64,000 bases of DNA from Gemmatimonadota bacterium (GCA_028287235.1 JAQBQB010000001.1:1-64000), one strand, 5' to 3'. Positions 49,885 to 59,406 are shown, counted from the first letter of the stretch. The notes: generated by a model from the sequence alone, not told the origin. Program-made: numbers and translations.

Positions 49885-50438
49885 GCATTCTCGACATTCG
49901 CGTCCTCGGCGACCCGATTCTTCGCGAAGACACCACGCCCGTCGAGGCGATCACCGACGAGCTGCGCACGCTCGCGGCGGACATGTTCGAGACGATGTAC
50001 GTCGCCAAGGGCATCGGCCTCGCCGCGCCGCAGGTGGGGCGCACGGAGCGCATCGCCGTGATCGACGTGGACGAGGAGCCGCTGGTGATCATCAACCCGG
50101 AGATCGTCCACGCCGAGGGAAAGGCGAAGGCGGAGGAGGGTTGTCTGTCGATTCCCGACATCTACGGCGACGTCGAGCGCTACAGCAAGATTCGCATTCG
50201 CGCGCTCGACCTCGAGGGTCAGCCGTTCGAGATGGACGCCGACGACCTGCTCGCGCGCTGCTTTCAGCACGAGATCGACCATCTTCACGGCAAGCTGTTC
50301 ATCGACTATCTCAGCGTGCTGCGCAAGCGATCGGCGCTCGCGAAATGGAGCAAGGAGAAGGACAAATATCCGCGCTTCATTCGACAGCTCTCGAGCGACC
50401 CGTCTGACGATCACGAACACCCCGACGAGGAGCTCTAA
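49881..50438 (+). CDS. def: Peptide deformylase
   Basis: Removes the formyl group from nascent peptides. The 185-residue metalloenzyme shows all three motifs: GIGLAAPQVG, EEGCLSIP with the metal-binding Cys, and QHEIDHLHG with the two His ligands and catalytic Glu. The end is acidic. GTG 49881 overlaps the yajC stop by 4 bp. The fmt gene starts at the next base after its stop, the common def-fmt pairing. Confidence 0.96.
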   Translation: MSILDIRVLGDPILREDTTPVEAITDELRTLAADMFETMYVAKGIGLAAPQVGRTERIAVIDVDEEPLVIINPEIVHAEGKAKAEEGCLSIPDIYGDVERYSKIRIRALDLEGQPFEMDADDLLARCFQHEIDHLHGKLFIDYLSVLRKRSALAKWSKEKDKYPRFIRQLSSDPSDDHEHPDEEL

Positions 50439-51371
50439 GTGCGTGTGCTCTTCTGGGGCACACCGGAGTTCGCCGCGCCGCCGCTCAGGGCGCTGATCGG
50501 CGAAGGGTTCGACGTCGTCGGCGTCGTTACGCAGCCGGACAGGGCGGTGGGCCGCTCGCGGTCGAAGCTCGAGGCACCGCCGGTCAAGCAAATCGCGCTC
50601 GAGGAATCGCTTCCGGTGCTACAGCCCGAGAAGCCGCGCGGCGAAGAGTTTCGCGCGCAGCTCGCTGCGTTGAAGCCGGACATCTCCGTCGTCGTCGCAT
50701 ACGGGCACATTCTGTCGAGCGAAGTGATCGCGCTCCCTCGCCTGGGTACCATCAACATTCACGCGTCGCTCCTTCCGAAGCTGCGCGGCGCCGCGCCGAT
50801 CCAGGCCGCGATTCGCGAAGGCCACAGCGAGACCGGCGTGACGATCATGCGCATGGTGAAGGCGCTCGACGCGGGTCCGTCGATCGTGCAGGCGCGCACG
50901 CCCATTCCGAGCGACGAGACCTACGGCGAGCTCCAATTGCGGCTCGCCGAGATGGGCGCCATGGCGCTGATCGAGTCGCTCGCGCTGATCGAGCTGGGCC
51001 AGGCCGCGGAGACACCGCAGGACGACGCCGAGTCGACGTACGCGTCCAAGGTGGACCGATCGATGACGCGCGTCGACTGGACCGCCGACGCCGCGGCGGT
51101 GTCGCGCGTCATCCGCGCCTACGACCCCAAGCCCGGCGCCTTCACCGAGGCGAACAGCGGCGAAGTAAAGCTGTACGGCGCTCGGATCGCCGACGCGCCG
51201 CCCCACGAGCCTCCGGGGATGGTGCTTGCCGTGGACGCCCAGGGAATGACGGTGGCGTGCGGATCAGGCGCCATCCAGGTCGCCATGGTTCACCCGGCCG
51301 GAAAGCGGCGGATCGCGCCGCTGGAATGGGCTCACGGACGCGGCATCAGCCTGGGCGAGCGACTATTTTAG
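50439..51371 (+). CDS. fmt: Methionyl-tRNA formyltransferase
   Basis: Formylates initiator Met-tRNA using 10-formyl-tetrahydrofolate. The 310-residue enzyme shows FWGTPEFAAPPLRAL, TQPDRAVGRSRSKLEAPPVK, INIHASLLPKLRGAAPI with catalytic Asn-His, and GHSETGVTIMRM. The C-terminal OB domain includes IRAYDPKPGAF. The GTG start follows the def stop directly. Confidence 0.96.
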   Translation: MRVLFWGTPEFAAPPLRALIGEGFDVVGVVTQPDRAVGRSRSKLEAPPVKQIALEESLPVLQPEKPRGEEFRAQLAALKPDISVVVAYGHILSSEVIALPRLGTINIHASLLPKLRGAAPIQAAIREGHSETGVTIMRMVKALDAGPSIVQARTPIPSDETYGELQLRLAEMGAMALIESLALIELGQAAETPQDDAESTYASKVDRSMTRVDWTADAAAVSRVIRAYDPKPGAFTEANSGEVKLYGARIADAPPHEPPGMVLAVDAQGMTVACGSGAIQVAMVHPAGKRRIAPLEWAHGRGISLGERLF

Positions 51372-51376
51372 TTGGT

Positions 51377-52756
51377 ATGCCAGGGGCAGATCAGGACCAT
51401 CGGTCGCCCGGTGGAGGCGGCGGTGGTGTCGCCACTCACCGGGGCGGCGGAGTGACAGATGCTCGAGTCGCGTCCGCCGACATTTGTGCCGACATTCGCG
51501 GCGGAGACTTGCTCGATCCAGCGTTCGATCGCCGGACCGCTCGTCTCGACGCGCGCGACCGCCGCTGGGTCCGCGAGCTCGTCTACGGCATGCTGCGGCG
51601 TCGAGCGCGCCTCGACGCGCTGCTCGACGCGCGCGTGAACGGCGGCGCGTATCGGCTCGACGCCGACCTGCACGACCTTCTTCGGCTCGGCGCCGCGCAG
51701 CTGTTGTTCATGGAGAGCGTGCCCGCTTACGCCGCGATCGCGCAGACGGTGGAGCTGGCGAAGCGTCGCCACGGCATTGGCGCGAGCAAGCTCGCCAACG
51801 CCGTGCTGCGCCGCCTCGACCGCGAGCGTGACGCGCTGGTGCTTCCGGCACCAACCGATCCGATCGACGCCCTCGCTCTCGAGGGATCGCATCCGCGTTG
51901 GCTGGTCGCGCGCTGGGTCGAGCGCTGGGGCGTGGCGGAAACGCAAAAGCTGCTCGAGGCGAACAACAACGAGGCGCCGCTCATCGCGCGCCCGTGGCAC
52001 GTCGTGCGCGAACAGCTCGAGGCGATGCTCGAAGCGGCCGGCGTTCACGGCGACGACGCGCCGCTGGTGCGCGACAGTATCGTGCTGTCGAGCCCCGTGT
52101 CGTCGCTCACCGAGCTCGGACCTTTTCGGCAGGGACTGTTTCACTTGCAGGATCCGGCATCGACGCTCGTGACGCAGTACGCCTGCGTGCCGACCGGCGC
52201 CACGGTGGCCGACCTGTGTGCGGCCCCCGGCGGCAAGTCGGTCGAGCTGTCGCGCAACGCGTCGCAGGTGTTCTCGAGCGACCTGTCCTTCTCGCGGCTG
52301 CAGCGCGTGGTGGAGAACGTGCGCCGTCTCGAGATCGAGTCGATGCACGCGTACGTGGCGGACGCGCGCTTTCCGGCAATCCGGCCGGTGGATCTCGTGT
52401 TGATCGACGCGCCGTGCACCGGCACCGGCACGTTCCGCCGGCATCCCGATGCGCGGTGGCGATTGAAGGTGTCCGACCTCGCGGTGATGTCATCGATTCA
52501 GCGCGGAATTCTGCGCACGGCGGCCGACGCGGTGAAGCCGGGTGGGTGGCTGGTGTACAGCACGTGCTCGCTCGAGCCGGAAGAGAACGAAGAGCAGGTG
52601 CAGGCCTTTCTGGAAAAGCATCCGGACTTCCGGCTCGATCCGCCGCCCGAGGGCTCGGTGCCGGCGTCGGTGCTCGATCACGGGTTCCTCAGAGTGTTGC
52701 CGCAGCGTCACGGCACTGACGGCGCATTCGCTGCGCGTCTGCGGAGAAGTGCGTGA
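51377..52756 (+). CDS. rsmB: 16S rRNA m5C967 methyltransferase (RsmB/Sun family)
   Basis: Methylates C5 of a cytosine in 16S rRNA. The N-terminal NusB-like domain is visible (REDRRWVRELVYGMLRR-type segment DRRWVRELVYGML, LRLGAAQLLFM, KLANAVLRRL). The catalytic part has DLCAAPGGKSVEL for SAM, SSDLSFSRLQRV, DAPCTGTGTFRRHPD with the motif IV Cys and YSTCSLEPEENE with the motif VI nucleophile Cys. The start at ATG 51377 gives 459 residues with a Gly-rich leader; a GTG at 51452 is possible. Confidence 0.93.
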   Translation: MPGADQDHRSPGGGGGGVATHRGGGVTDARVASADICADIRGGDLLDPAFDRRTARLDARDRRWVRELVYGMLRRRARLDALLDARVNGGAYRLDADLHDLLRLGAAQLLFMESVPAYAAIAQTVELAKRRHGIGASKLANAVLRRLDRERDALVLPAPTDPIDALALEGSHPRWLVARWVERWGVAETQKLLEANNNEAPLIARPWHVVREQLEAMLEAAGVHGDDAPLVRDSIVLSSPVSSLTELGPFRQGLFHLQDPASTLVTQYACVPTGATVADLCAAPGGKSVELSRNASQVFSSDLSFSRLQRVVENVRRLEIESMHAYVADARFPAIRPVDLVLIDAPCTGTGTFRRHPDARWRLKVSDLAVMSSIQRGILRTAADAVKPGGWLVYSTCSLEPEENEEQVQAFLEKHPDFRLDPPPEGSVPASVLDHGFLRVLPQRHGTDGAFAARLRRSA

Positions 52757-53310
52757 GCGTTCGCTCGAAGCTTCGCGGCTCGCTGCTGTACGCGGTGGCG
52801 ATCGTCGGCGGCTTTCTGCTCGCCTACCTGATCGTGGCGTTCGTGATCTTTCCGTCGGGAGTGATTCCCGGCAACGCGAAGGTGCCGAACGTCACGGGGT
52901 TGATGTTCGACGACGCCACCAAACGGTTGGCCGAAGTCGGATTCAAGTCGGAGCATGGAGAGTCGCGCTTCCACGCGGCGTCGCCCAAGGAGACGGTCCT
53001 CGAGCAAGTGCCCATCGCGGGCACCCACGAGGTGGAGGGAACGACGGTGACGCTCGTAACGAGCGCCGGCCAGCAGATCGTGAGCGTGCCGAACGTCGTC
53101 GGTTCGACACAAGCGGACGCCCAAACCGCGCTCGAGGGTGCGGGCTTCGAGCTCGGCACGGTCAGCGAGAAGGCGAGCGACACGCCGAAGGGCCAGGTGC
53201 TGGCGAGCAATCCCGCGGCGGGCGCCAAGGCGGGAATTCCCAGCGCGGTGGCGATCGTCGTGAGCGCGGGTCCGAGCGGCGCGGCGCCGGCCGCAAGGCG
53301 TCCGCGATGA
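52753..53310 (+). CDS. PASTA-domain membrane protein
   Basis: A 185-residue protein with one N-terminal transmembrane helix (LLYAVAIVGGFLLAYLIVAF) and two PASTA repeats outside (VPNVTGLMFDDATKRLAEVGF; VPNVVGSTQADAQTALEGAGF, each followed by a strand and an AGTHEVEGTTV-like end). PASTA repeats bind muropeptides or beta-lactams in penicillin-binding proteins and Ser/Thr kinases. No kinase or PBP domain is attached, so it may sense or bind peptidoglycan on its own. GTG 52753 overlaps rsmB and its end overlaps rpe, 4 bp each. Confidence 0.88.
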   Translation: MSVRSKLRGSLLYAVAIVGGFLLAYLIVAFVIFPSGVIPGNAKVPNVTGLMFDDATKRLAEVGFKSEHGESRFHAASPKETVLEQVPIAGTHEVEGTTVTLVTSAGQQIVSVPNVVGSTQADAQTALEGAGFELGTVSEKASDTPKGQVLASNPAAGAKAGIPSAVAIVVSAGPSGAAPAARRPR

Positions 53311-53978
53311 GCGGCCAACCCCGCATTGCGCCGTCGATCCTGAGCGCGGATTTCTCGAAGTTGGGCGACGACATCGCGATGTGCGAGTCCGGCGGCGCCG
53401 ACTGGATTCACATCGACGTGATGGACGGCCGGTTCGTGCCGAACCTCACCTTCGGCGCGAAGGTCATCGAGACGGTCCGGAAGCGCACGGCGCTGACGCT
53501 CGACGTGCATCTGATGGTCGTGGAGCCCGAGAAGTACTTCGACGATTTCGCCGCCGCCGGCGCGAGCCTGCTGACGATTCACGCCGAGGCGGCGCCGCAC
53601 CTGCATCGCCAGCTCAACCGCATCCGCGAGCTGGGCTGCCGCGCCGGCGTCGCGTTGAATCCCGCCACGCCGCTCGACGCGGTGAGCGAGATCTTGCCCG
53701 AGCTCGACCTGCTGCTGATCATGTCGGTGAATCCCGGCTTCGGCGGACAGAAGTTCATTCCGTACTCGGTCGACAAGATTCGCCGCGCTCGGCTGATGCT
53801 CGACGAAGCGCGAAGCAACGCCGCCCTCGAGGTGGACGGCGGAATCAACCGCGACACGATTTCATCGGTGTGGGAGGCGGGCGCTGATACGTTCGTCGCG
53901 GGCAATGCGATCTTCTCGGCCAAGGATCCCAAGGCGGAGATCGGTGTATTGCGGGGCCTCTGCGGAGTGACGGTATGA
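53307..53978 (+). CDS. rpe: Ribulose-phosphate 3-epimerase
   Basis: Interconverts ribulose 5-phosphate and xylulose 5-phosphate in the pentose-phosphate cycle. The 223-residue TIM barrel shows IAPSILSADFSKLGDD, IHIDVMDGRFVPNLTFG with metal His and catalytic Asp, LDVHLMVVEPE, VNPGFGGQKFI and LEVDGGIN with the second Asp. It overlaps both neighbours by 4 bp, which places a central-metabolism gene in the operon. Confidence 0.96.
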   Translation: MSGQPRIAPSILSADFSKLGDDIAMCESGGADWIHIDVMDGRFVPNLTFGAKVIETVRKRTALTLDVHLMVVEPEKYFDDFAAAGASLLTIHAEAAPHLHRQLNRIRELGCRAGVALNPATPLDAVSEILPELDLLLIMSVNPGFGGQKFIPYSVDKIRRARLMLDEARSNAALEVDGGINRDTISSVWEAGADTFVAGNAIFSAKDPKAEIGVLRGLCGVTV

Positions 53979-54553
53979 CAGCGAGACAGCAATGGGGCGT
54001 CGTCGCGGGCATCGTGGCCCTCATGGCCATCGGGCTCGGCGTCGCTTCGCATTTCATGAAGGACGAGCTGTTCCCCGTCGAGGTGGGCTCCAAGGCGCCG
54101 GACTTCCGCGCCAAGGTGCTCGACGGCAATCGCTACAAGACGCGCCTCGCCGACTACAAGGGCCAGGTCGTGCTGCTCAACATCTGGGCGACGTACTGCG
54201 GACCGTGCAAGGACGAGCTGCCCAGCCTGCAGAAGCTGCACGAGGAGTACGGCCCGAAGGGGCTCAAGCTCGTGGCGGTGAGCATCGACTCGTACGTCAG
54301 CGAAGACTCGATTCGAAAGTTCGCGGATCACTACGGCATCACCTTCGAGGTGCTGCACGACTCCACGCACAAGATCGAGGAAGTGTATCAGACGACCGGG
54401 TATCCCGAGACGTTCATCATTGGGCCCGAGGGTGAGATCCGGAAGAAAGTGATTGGCGCCGACAACTGGACTTCGCAGGGCAATCGGGCGCTCATCGCGC
54501 AGCTCCTCGGCATCCAGACGCCGCGGCCCGTGGCCGACGCCGGCATTCGCTGA
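53975..54553 (+). CDS. Membrane-anchored thioredoxin-like protein (TlpA/ResA type)
   Basis: A 192-residue periplasmic-facing thiol-disulfide oxidoreductase. An N-terminal helix (VVAGIVALMAIGLGVASHFM) serves as anchor. The thioredoxin fold follows, with VGSKAPDFRAKVLDG, active site WATYCGPCKDELPSLQ and a cis-proline in TGYPETFIIGPEG. ResA-like proteins reduce apocytochromes before heme attachment. A cytochrome-containing gene does lie at 57217, but any link is inference. ATGA overlap with rpe. Confidence 0.92.
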   Translation: MTARQQWGVVAGIVALMAIGLGVASHFMKDELFPVEVGSKAPDFRAKVLDGNRYKTRLADYKGQVVLLNIWATYCGPCKDELPSLQKLHEEYGPKGLKLVAVSIDSYVSEDSIRKFADHYGITFEVLHDSTHKIEEVYQTTGYPETFIIGPEGEIRKKVIGADNWTSQGNRALIAQLLGIQTPRPVADAGIR

Positions 54554-54560
54554 CGTCCGC

Positions 54561-55262
54561 ATGAACGGTACGCCCGCGCTGCGATCGAACAGCTCGTTGC
54601 AGCGTCGTCTGGCGGCGGCGTTCACCGAACGCCTCGCGCTGAAAGCGATGGCGCTCCTGCTCGCCGTCGTCCTCTGGTTCGTGGTCAACGCGAAAGAGCC
54701 ACAGGTCCAGCTCACCACGGTGCGCTTTCAACCCGTTCTGCTCGACAGCTCGCTCGTGTTGCGCGATCCACTGCCGCAGTTTCAGGCAATCGTCGCCGGC
54801 GCGCCGCGGGAGCTCATCAAGCTGACCACGACGCTGCCATTGATTCGCCGCCAAGTCACCGCCGACGCGCCGGACACGCTCGTCCTCGATCTTCGCCCGG
54901 AAGACGTCGTGCTTCCGCCCGACGTGGACGCCGTCGTACGCGACGTGCAGCCGCGCAGCGTCACGCTGCGCTTCGAGCCGACGTGGACGCGCCGCGTGCC
55001 GATCGTGGCCGCGGCCATCGACATCTCCGCCGCTCCCGGTTCCGGCTTCGTGAAGCCGCTGTTCGATCCGCAGACGGTACAGATCAGCGGACCGCGGCAT
55101 CTCATCCTGAAGATGCCGTCGGTGCGCACGGTGAAGACGACGATTCCCTACCCCGACTCGCTGGCGCATCTCGTCGACATCGACACGGCGGCGCTCGGCC
55201 CGGGCGTGCGCGTGCGACCGGGCCAGGTGAAAGTGCACTTGCTCGCCAACCCCGGTACTTGA
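54561..55262 (+). CDS. YbbR-domain protein (CdaR-like)
   Basis: A 233-residue protein with an N-terminal transmembrane helix (LALKAMALLLAVVLWFVVNA) and an extracytoplasmic part made of YbbR-like beta repeats (VQLTTVRFQPVLLD, PQFQAIVAGAPRELIKL, VTLRFEPTWTRRVPIV, VQISGPRHLI). In Firmicutes such proteins regulate the cyclic di-AMP synthase CdaA, but no cyclase gene is present nearby. Eight bases separate it from the thioredoxin gene and ten from tsaD. Confidence 0.8.
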   Translation: MNGTPALRSNSSLQRRLAAAFTERLALKAMALLLAVVLWFVVNAKEPQVQLTTVRFQPVLLDSSLVLRDPLPQFQAIVAGAPRELIKLTTTLPLIRRQVTADAPDTLVLDLRPEDVVLPPDVDAVVRDVQPRSVTLRFEPTWTRRVPIVAAAIDISAAPGSGFVKPLFDPQTVQISGPRHLILKMPSVRTVKTTIPYPDSLAHLVDIDTAALGPGVRVRPGQVKVHLLANPGT

Positions 55263-55272
55263 TGATACTCTG

Positions 55273-56316
55273 ATGCGTGTGCTGGGAATCGAGACGTCGT
55301 GCGACGAGACGTCGGCCGCTGTGCTCGAGGGCACGGGCGACGACGTCGCGATGAAGTCGCTCGTTATTCTCTCGCAGGACGTGCACCGCATTTTCGGCGG
55401 CGTGGTGCCGGAGATCGCGTCGCGCGCGCACCTCACGGCCATCGCGCCGGTCGTCGAGCGCGCGCTCGCCGACGCGGGCGTGGGCGACGTGGACGCCGTC
55501 GCGGCGACGAACGCTCCGGGATTGGTCGGCGCGCTACTCGTGGGCGTGAGCTACGCCAAAGCGTTCGCGTTCGCGCGCGGCGTGCCGGTGCTCGGCGTGC
55601 ACCACATGGAGGGGCATCTCTTCGCCACTGCGTTGGAGCACGCGGACGCAGTGCCGCCCTTCACGGCGCTCCTCGTCTCCGGCGGCCACACGCTGCTGCT
55701 CGACGTCGAAGCGTGGGGCCGATATCGCCTGCTTGGCCGCACGCGCGACGACGCCGCCGGCGAAGCGTTCGACAAGGTTGCCAAGCTTCTCGGGCTGCCG
55801 TATCCTGGGGGCCCGCACGTCGAGCGTCTCGCGGCGGCGCACGAGAGCGGCGAATACCGCTTCGCGCGTCCCATGCTGCGCCGCAACCAAACCCCGGCCG
55901 ACCCTGACTACTACGATGTGTCGTTCAGCGGGCTCAAGACCGCGGCGCTCAACGCCGTGAAGTCGGCGACGGCGGAGTCGCGGCTCGACGCCGACCGCGG
56001 CGCGATTGCGCGGGCCTTTCAGGATTCGCTCATCGAGACGCTCGTGGAGAAGACGGGCCGCGCGGCGCGCCAGTTCGACCGCGGCCGAATCGTGCTCGGC
56101 GGCGGTGTCGCCGGCAACGCCACCCTGGTCGAAGCGATGCGGGCACGTTTCGGCCCTCGCGGGGTTCAGATATTCGCCCCGTCGGCACGACTCGCGACCG
56201 ACAACGCCGCGATGATCGCCCGCGCGGGACTGTTCCACCTCGAGCGCGGCGAGTTTTCGGCGCTCGACCTCAACGCATTCGCCGCTCAGCCCATTCCCGG
56301 ACTCGTTGCCGCATGA
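55273..56316 (+). CDS. tsaD: tRNA N6-threonylcarbamoyladenosine transferase TsaD
   Basis: Transfers the threonylcarbamoyl group from its adenylate to A37 of ANN-decoding tRNAs. The 347-residue ASKHA-fold protein shows LGIETSCDETSAAVLEG, HHMEGHLFATAL with the metal-binding histidines, LVSGGHTLLL, DDAAGEAFDKVAKLLGL and GGGVAGNATLVE. TsaB, TsaC and TsaE are not in the window. Its stop overlaps the lgt start. Confidence 0.97.
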   Translation: MRVLGIETSCDETSAAVLEGTGDDVAMKSLVILSQDVHRIFGGVVPEIASRAHLTAIAPVVERALADAGVGDVDAVAATNAPGLVGALLVGVSYAKAFAFARGVPVLGVHHMEGHLFATALEHADAVPPFTALLVSGGHTLLLDVEAWGRYRLLGRTRDDAAGEAFDKVAKLLGLPYPGGPHVERLAAAHESGEYRFARPMLRRNQTPADPDYYDVSFSGLKTAALNAVKSATAESRLDADRGAIARAFQDSLIETLVEKTGRAARQFDRGRIVLGGGVAGNATLVEAMRARFGPRGVQIFAPSARLATDNAAMIARAGLFHLERGEFSALDLNAFAAQPIPGLVAA

Positions 56317-57179
56317 CGCTCGCCTCGCCGATCATCCACCACCCGTTCAATTTTTCGCTCGGGCCCCTGAACCTCACCGGATTCGGCATCGCGGTGCTGA
56401 TGTCGTTCCTCATCGCGCAGATCGTGTCGGAGCGCGAGCTGGCGCATCGCGGCCACGACGTCGAAGCCGCGGCCGTCAGCGACGTGCTTTTCGCGGCGCT
56501 CCTCGGCACGATGATCGGCGCGAAGCTCTACTACGTGGTGGTCGTGTCGCACCACATCTCCGATCTCTGGAGCCGCGGCGGGTTCGTGTTCTGGGGCGGG
56601 TTCATCGGCTCGGTGGTGCTCTGCTTCTTTACGATCAAATACAAGAAGCTGCGTTTCGTGCGCTTCGCCGACGTGGCCGGCATCGCGATCGCCGCGGGCT
56701 ATGCGGTCGGACGCACGGGCTGCTGGGCGGTGGGCGACGACTACGGCAAGCCGTACACGGGCTTCCTTTCCGTCGCGTTCCCCGACGGCGCGCCGCCGTC
56801 GACGGGCGCTGAGCTGATGCAGGCCTTCCACGTCGCGCTGCCACCGGGCACCGGCCCGCAGGCGGTGCTGTCCGTCTATCCGACGCAGCTGCTCGAGGTG
56901 GTGCTCGGCTTCGCGATGTTCGCCATCCTCTGGCGCATCCGCGACCACAAGCACGCCGAGGGATGGCTGATGGGTGTGTGGTGCGTGCTAGCCGGCGTGG
57001 AGCGGTTCATCGTCGAGTTCTTCCGCGCCAAGGACGATCGTCTCTCATGGACCATGGGACTGAGCCTCGCGCAGGTCATCGCGCTCGGCATCGTGGTGAT
57101 CGGCGTGATCGTGATGAAGGCGCGGAGCGAGCCGGGACCGGGCAGCCCGGGGATTCGGGCGGAGGTTGTAGTAGCGTAA
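56313..57179 (+). CDS. lgt: Prolipoprotein diacylglyceryl transferase
   Basis: Adds diacylglycerol from phosphatidylglycerol to the lipobox cysteine of prolipoproteins, in the inner membrane. The 288-residue protein has multiple transmembrane helices. It shows the Lgt signature region GRTGCWAVGDDYGKP, a variant of GRxxNFxxGExxG, and YPTQLLE, corresponding to HPTQLYE. FWGGFIG and ERFIVEFFRAKDD with the conserved Arg/Glu are also present. It closes the long operon; it would serve the lipoprotein at 39143. Confidence 0.92.
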   Translation: MTLASPIIHHPFNFSLGPLNLTGFGIAVLMSFLIAQIVSERELAHRGHDVEAAAVSDVLFAALLGTMIGAKLYYVVVVSHHISDLWSRGGFVFWGGFIGSVVLCFFTIKYKKLRFVRFADVAGIAIAAGYAVGRTGCWAVGDDYGKPYTGFLSVAFPDGAPPSTGAELMQAFHVALPPGTGPQAVLSVYPTQLLEVVLGFAMFAILWRIRDHKHAEGWLMGVWCVLAGVERFIVEFFRAKDDRLSWTMGLSLAQVIALGIVVIGVIVMKARSEPGPGSPGIRAEVVVA

Positions 57180-57216
57180 GCCGGGCGAGTCTCGATTCGG
57201 CGCTCGAGCCGGAATG

Positions 57217-59406
57217 TCATCCTCCGCGCGAGCCGTCCGCGTCGGAGGTTTGCGGGCGGCGGCGCAATTCTTCCTCGAGCGCCGAGAGGCGAGCCTCGAG
57301 CTCCTCGACCTGCGCCGAGCCGACCACTTCCGGCGCCATGGTCGGCAACGACACCGAGCGCTTGGGCCAGAATGTCTTGGCGAGCGCGAACACGAACAAC
57401 GCCAGCAGAAGCATCTGCGCGAGCAACGTCTGCCAGGTGGGGTACAGGCCGAGTGCCTCGACCGTGGGAAAGCCGCGGATGATCGTGATGGGCACCGCGT
57501 TCCCTTCCTGCAGCTCGCGGATGCCCTTCCCCATGAAGACGAACGCCATGTAGTAGAGCAGCACGCTCGTCACGCTGAAGAACGGCCGCAGGGGAATGCG
57601 CACGCCGAAGCGGTAGAACAACGTGAAGATGACCGCGAGCGCCGCGAAGCCCACGAGAATGCCGAGGGTGATCGGCAGCACGACGTGGGTGCCCTCGTTG
57701 AACAGCGCCTGATAGAAGAGCGCGGTCTCGGCACCTTCGCGATAGACGGCGAGGAATGCGACGAGGGCCAGCGCGCGTCCGCCGCCGTGCTCCAGGGCGT
57801 TGTTCACCTTCTCGCGAATGAACTGCTGCCACTTCGCCGCTTCCACGCGCGAGATGAGCCAGTAGCTCACCGAGAAGAGCACGCCCACGGCCACGAGCAG
57901 CGTGAGCCCCTCGATGATGTCCTTGCTCGCCGGCACCGCCTGCAGGATGGTGCGCAGAATGACCGCCGTCACCGCGCTCGCGGCGAGGGCAAGCCCGATT
58001 CCCATCCAGATCGACTTGAGCCGCTCGCGGTGGCCCGTCTTCAACAGGAAGGCCACCACGGCGCCCACGACGAGGATCGCCTCGAACCCTTCGCGGAGAA
58101 TGATGAGCAAACTCTGAAGGAACGCCTCCGACGCGCTGCCCGTCGGGCGGGTGAGCTCCACGACCTTCGGCATGTTCGCCTCGATCGCGTCGCGCGCCCG
58201 CTCGGCGCCGCGCAGATCGTTCGCCCTGACCGCGCCCTTGAAGTCGACGGTGAAGAGCTTCTCCATCGACGCCACGACGCCCGGGTCGCGCGCCCGCGCG
58301 CGCGACTCGATCGGCTCGAACGCCACGTACGCGTCGAACGCGCGGTCGGCGGCGTCGGCGAGCTGGCCGTTGCGCGCCGCGGTGAGTGACTGCTCGAGCA
58401 GCGAGATCGAACGGCGCGCCGCGGCGCCCGCCGATCCGCTGTCCACCGACGTCTGCGCCGCCACGATCTGCGCGCGCGCCGGCAGCGTCCGCAGATACGC
58501 GACGACGCTCTGCACCTGCGCCGGCGTGAGAGTAGTCGCCGGCGGCATTGGCGTGCCCGGCTTGCCGCCACTCACCGCCAACGCGAGCTGCGAGTCGCTG
58601 CGCTCGGCCTGCCAGGCGAACGAGCCGATCTCCGGCGGCAGCTTGCTCAGCGTACGCGCGATGCTGCCGTCGCCCGAGCCCGACACGCCATGGCAGGCGA
58701 CGCAGCTCTGGGTGTACAGCCCTTCGCCTTCGGCAACTCGCGCCGGCGGGTGCCGGAGCGCGCCGAGGTACGTCACGATGTTCCAGCGCTGGTCGGCCGT
58801 CAGCGTCGAGGCGAACGCCGGCATCGCCGTTCCCGTCACGCCCACCGAGATCTTGCGGAAGACCATCGCCGGCGAAACGGCGCCCATGATCGCGGCGGTT
58901 CCGATCGCCGGGGGGCGCGGGGTGAGCTTCGCCGCCGCCGGACCGTCGCCCATGCCGAGTGCGCCGTGACAGCTTGCGCAGCTCGCATCGTAGAGCCGGC
59001 GTCCTTCCACCGCGTCGAGGGGTTGCTTCGGTAGCTCGAGCGCGGCTTCGGTCCCGAGCGCCGCGGCGAACCGTTGGTTCAGCGCCGCGAGATCGGCCGG
59101 CGGCTTCTTCGCGGCGACGGCGGCGATGATCGAGTCGAGCAGCGTGCGCGCGATCGCCGTCTTATCGCCGGGCAATCGAGTCGCGGCGTCGCGGGCGTCA
59201 TTGAGGAAGCCGACCGTCTCATTGTACTCGTCGGCCGAAATGAGTCGACCCTTATCGTCGACGCCCTTGCCGTATTCTTCGATGGCAACGCTGACGATGT
59301 TCGCGACCCGCTGTACCGGATGCTCCGTCTGCGCGCGAGTGCGTAGAGGCAAACCGACGAGGGCGAACACCGCGGCGGCGCGGCCGAGCTTGGCTCTGAA
59401 TTTCAT
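57217..59406 (-). CDS. Cytochrome c-FTR1 iron permease fusion
   Basis: A 729-residue exported or membrane fusion. After a signal peptide and a helical segment, two cytochrome c domains carry heme sites CASCH (about residue 143) and CVACH (about residue 235), each followed by a Met-containing loop (GTAMPAF; GTPMPPA). The C-terminal half is an FTR1-type permease with about seven helices and the two REGxE iron motifs, REGFE and REGAE. A coiled coil ends it. Free FTR1 partners oxidise ferrous iron before import; here the covalent hemes could pass electrons from it. A TATATT box lies nine bases before the ATG. Confidence 0.88.
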   Translation of the reverse strand: MKFRAKLGRAAAVFALVGLPLRTRAQTEHPVQRVANIVSVAIEEYGKGVDDKGRLISADEYNETVGFLNDARDAATRLPGDKTAIARTLLDSIIAAVAAKKPPADLAALNQRFAAALGTEAALELPKQPLDAVEGRRLYDASCASCHGALGMGDGPAAAKLTPRPPAIGTAAIMGAVSPAMVFRKISVGVTGTAMPAFASTLTADQRWNIVTYLGALRHPPARVAEGEGLYTQSCVACHGVSGSGDGSIARTLSKLPPEIGSFAWQAERSDSQLALAVSGGKPGTPMPPATTLTPAQVQSVVAYLRTLPARAQIVAAQTSVDSGSAGAAARRSISLLEQSLTAARNGQLADAADRAFDAYVAFEPIESRARARDPGVVASMEKLFTVDFKGAVRANDLRGAERARDAIEANMPKVVELTRPTGSASEAFLQSLLIILREGFEAILVVGAVVAFLLKTGHRERLKSIWMGIGLALAASAVTAVILRTILQAVPASKDIIEGLTLLVAVGVLFSVSYWLISRVEAAKWQQFIREKVNNALEHGGGRALALVAFLAVYREGAETALFYQALFNEGTHVVLPITLGILVGFAALAVIFTLFYRFGVRIPLRPFFSVTSVLLYYMAFVFMGKGIRELQEGNAVPITIIRGFPTVEALGLYPTWQTLLAQMLLLALFVFALAKTFWPKRSVSLPTMAPEVVGSAQVEELEARLSALEEELRRRPQTSDADGSRGG

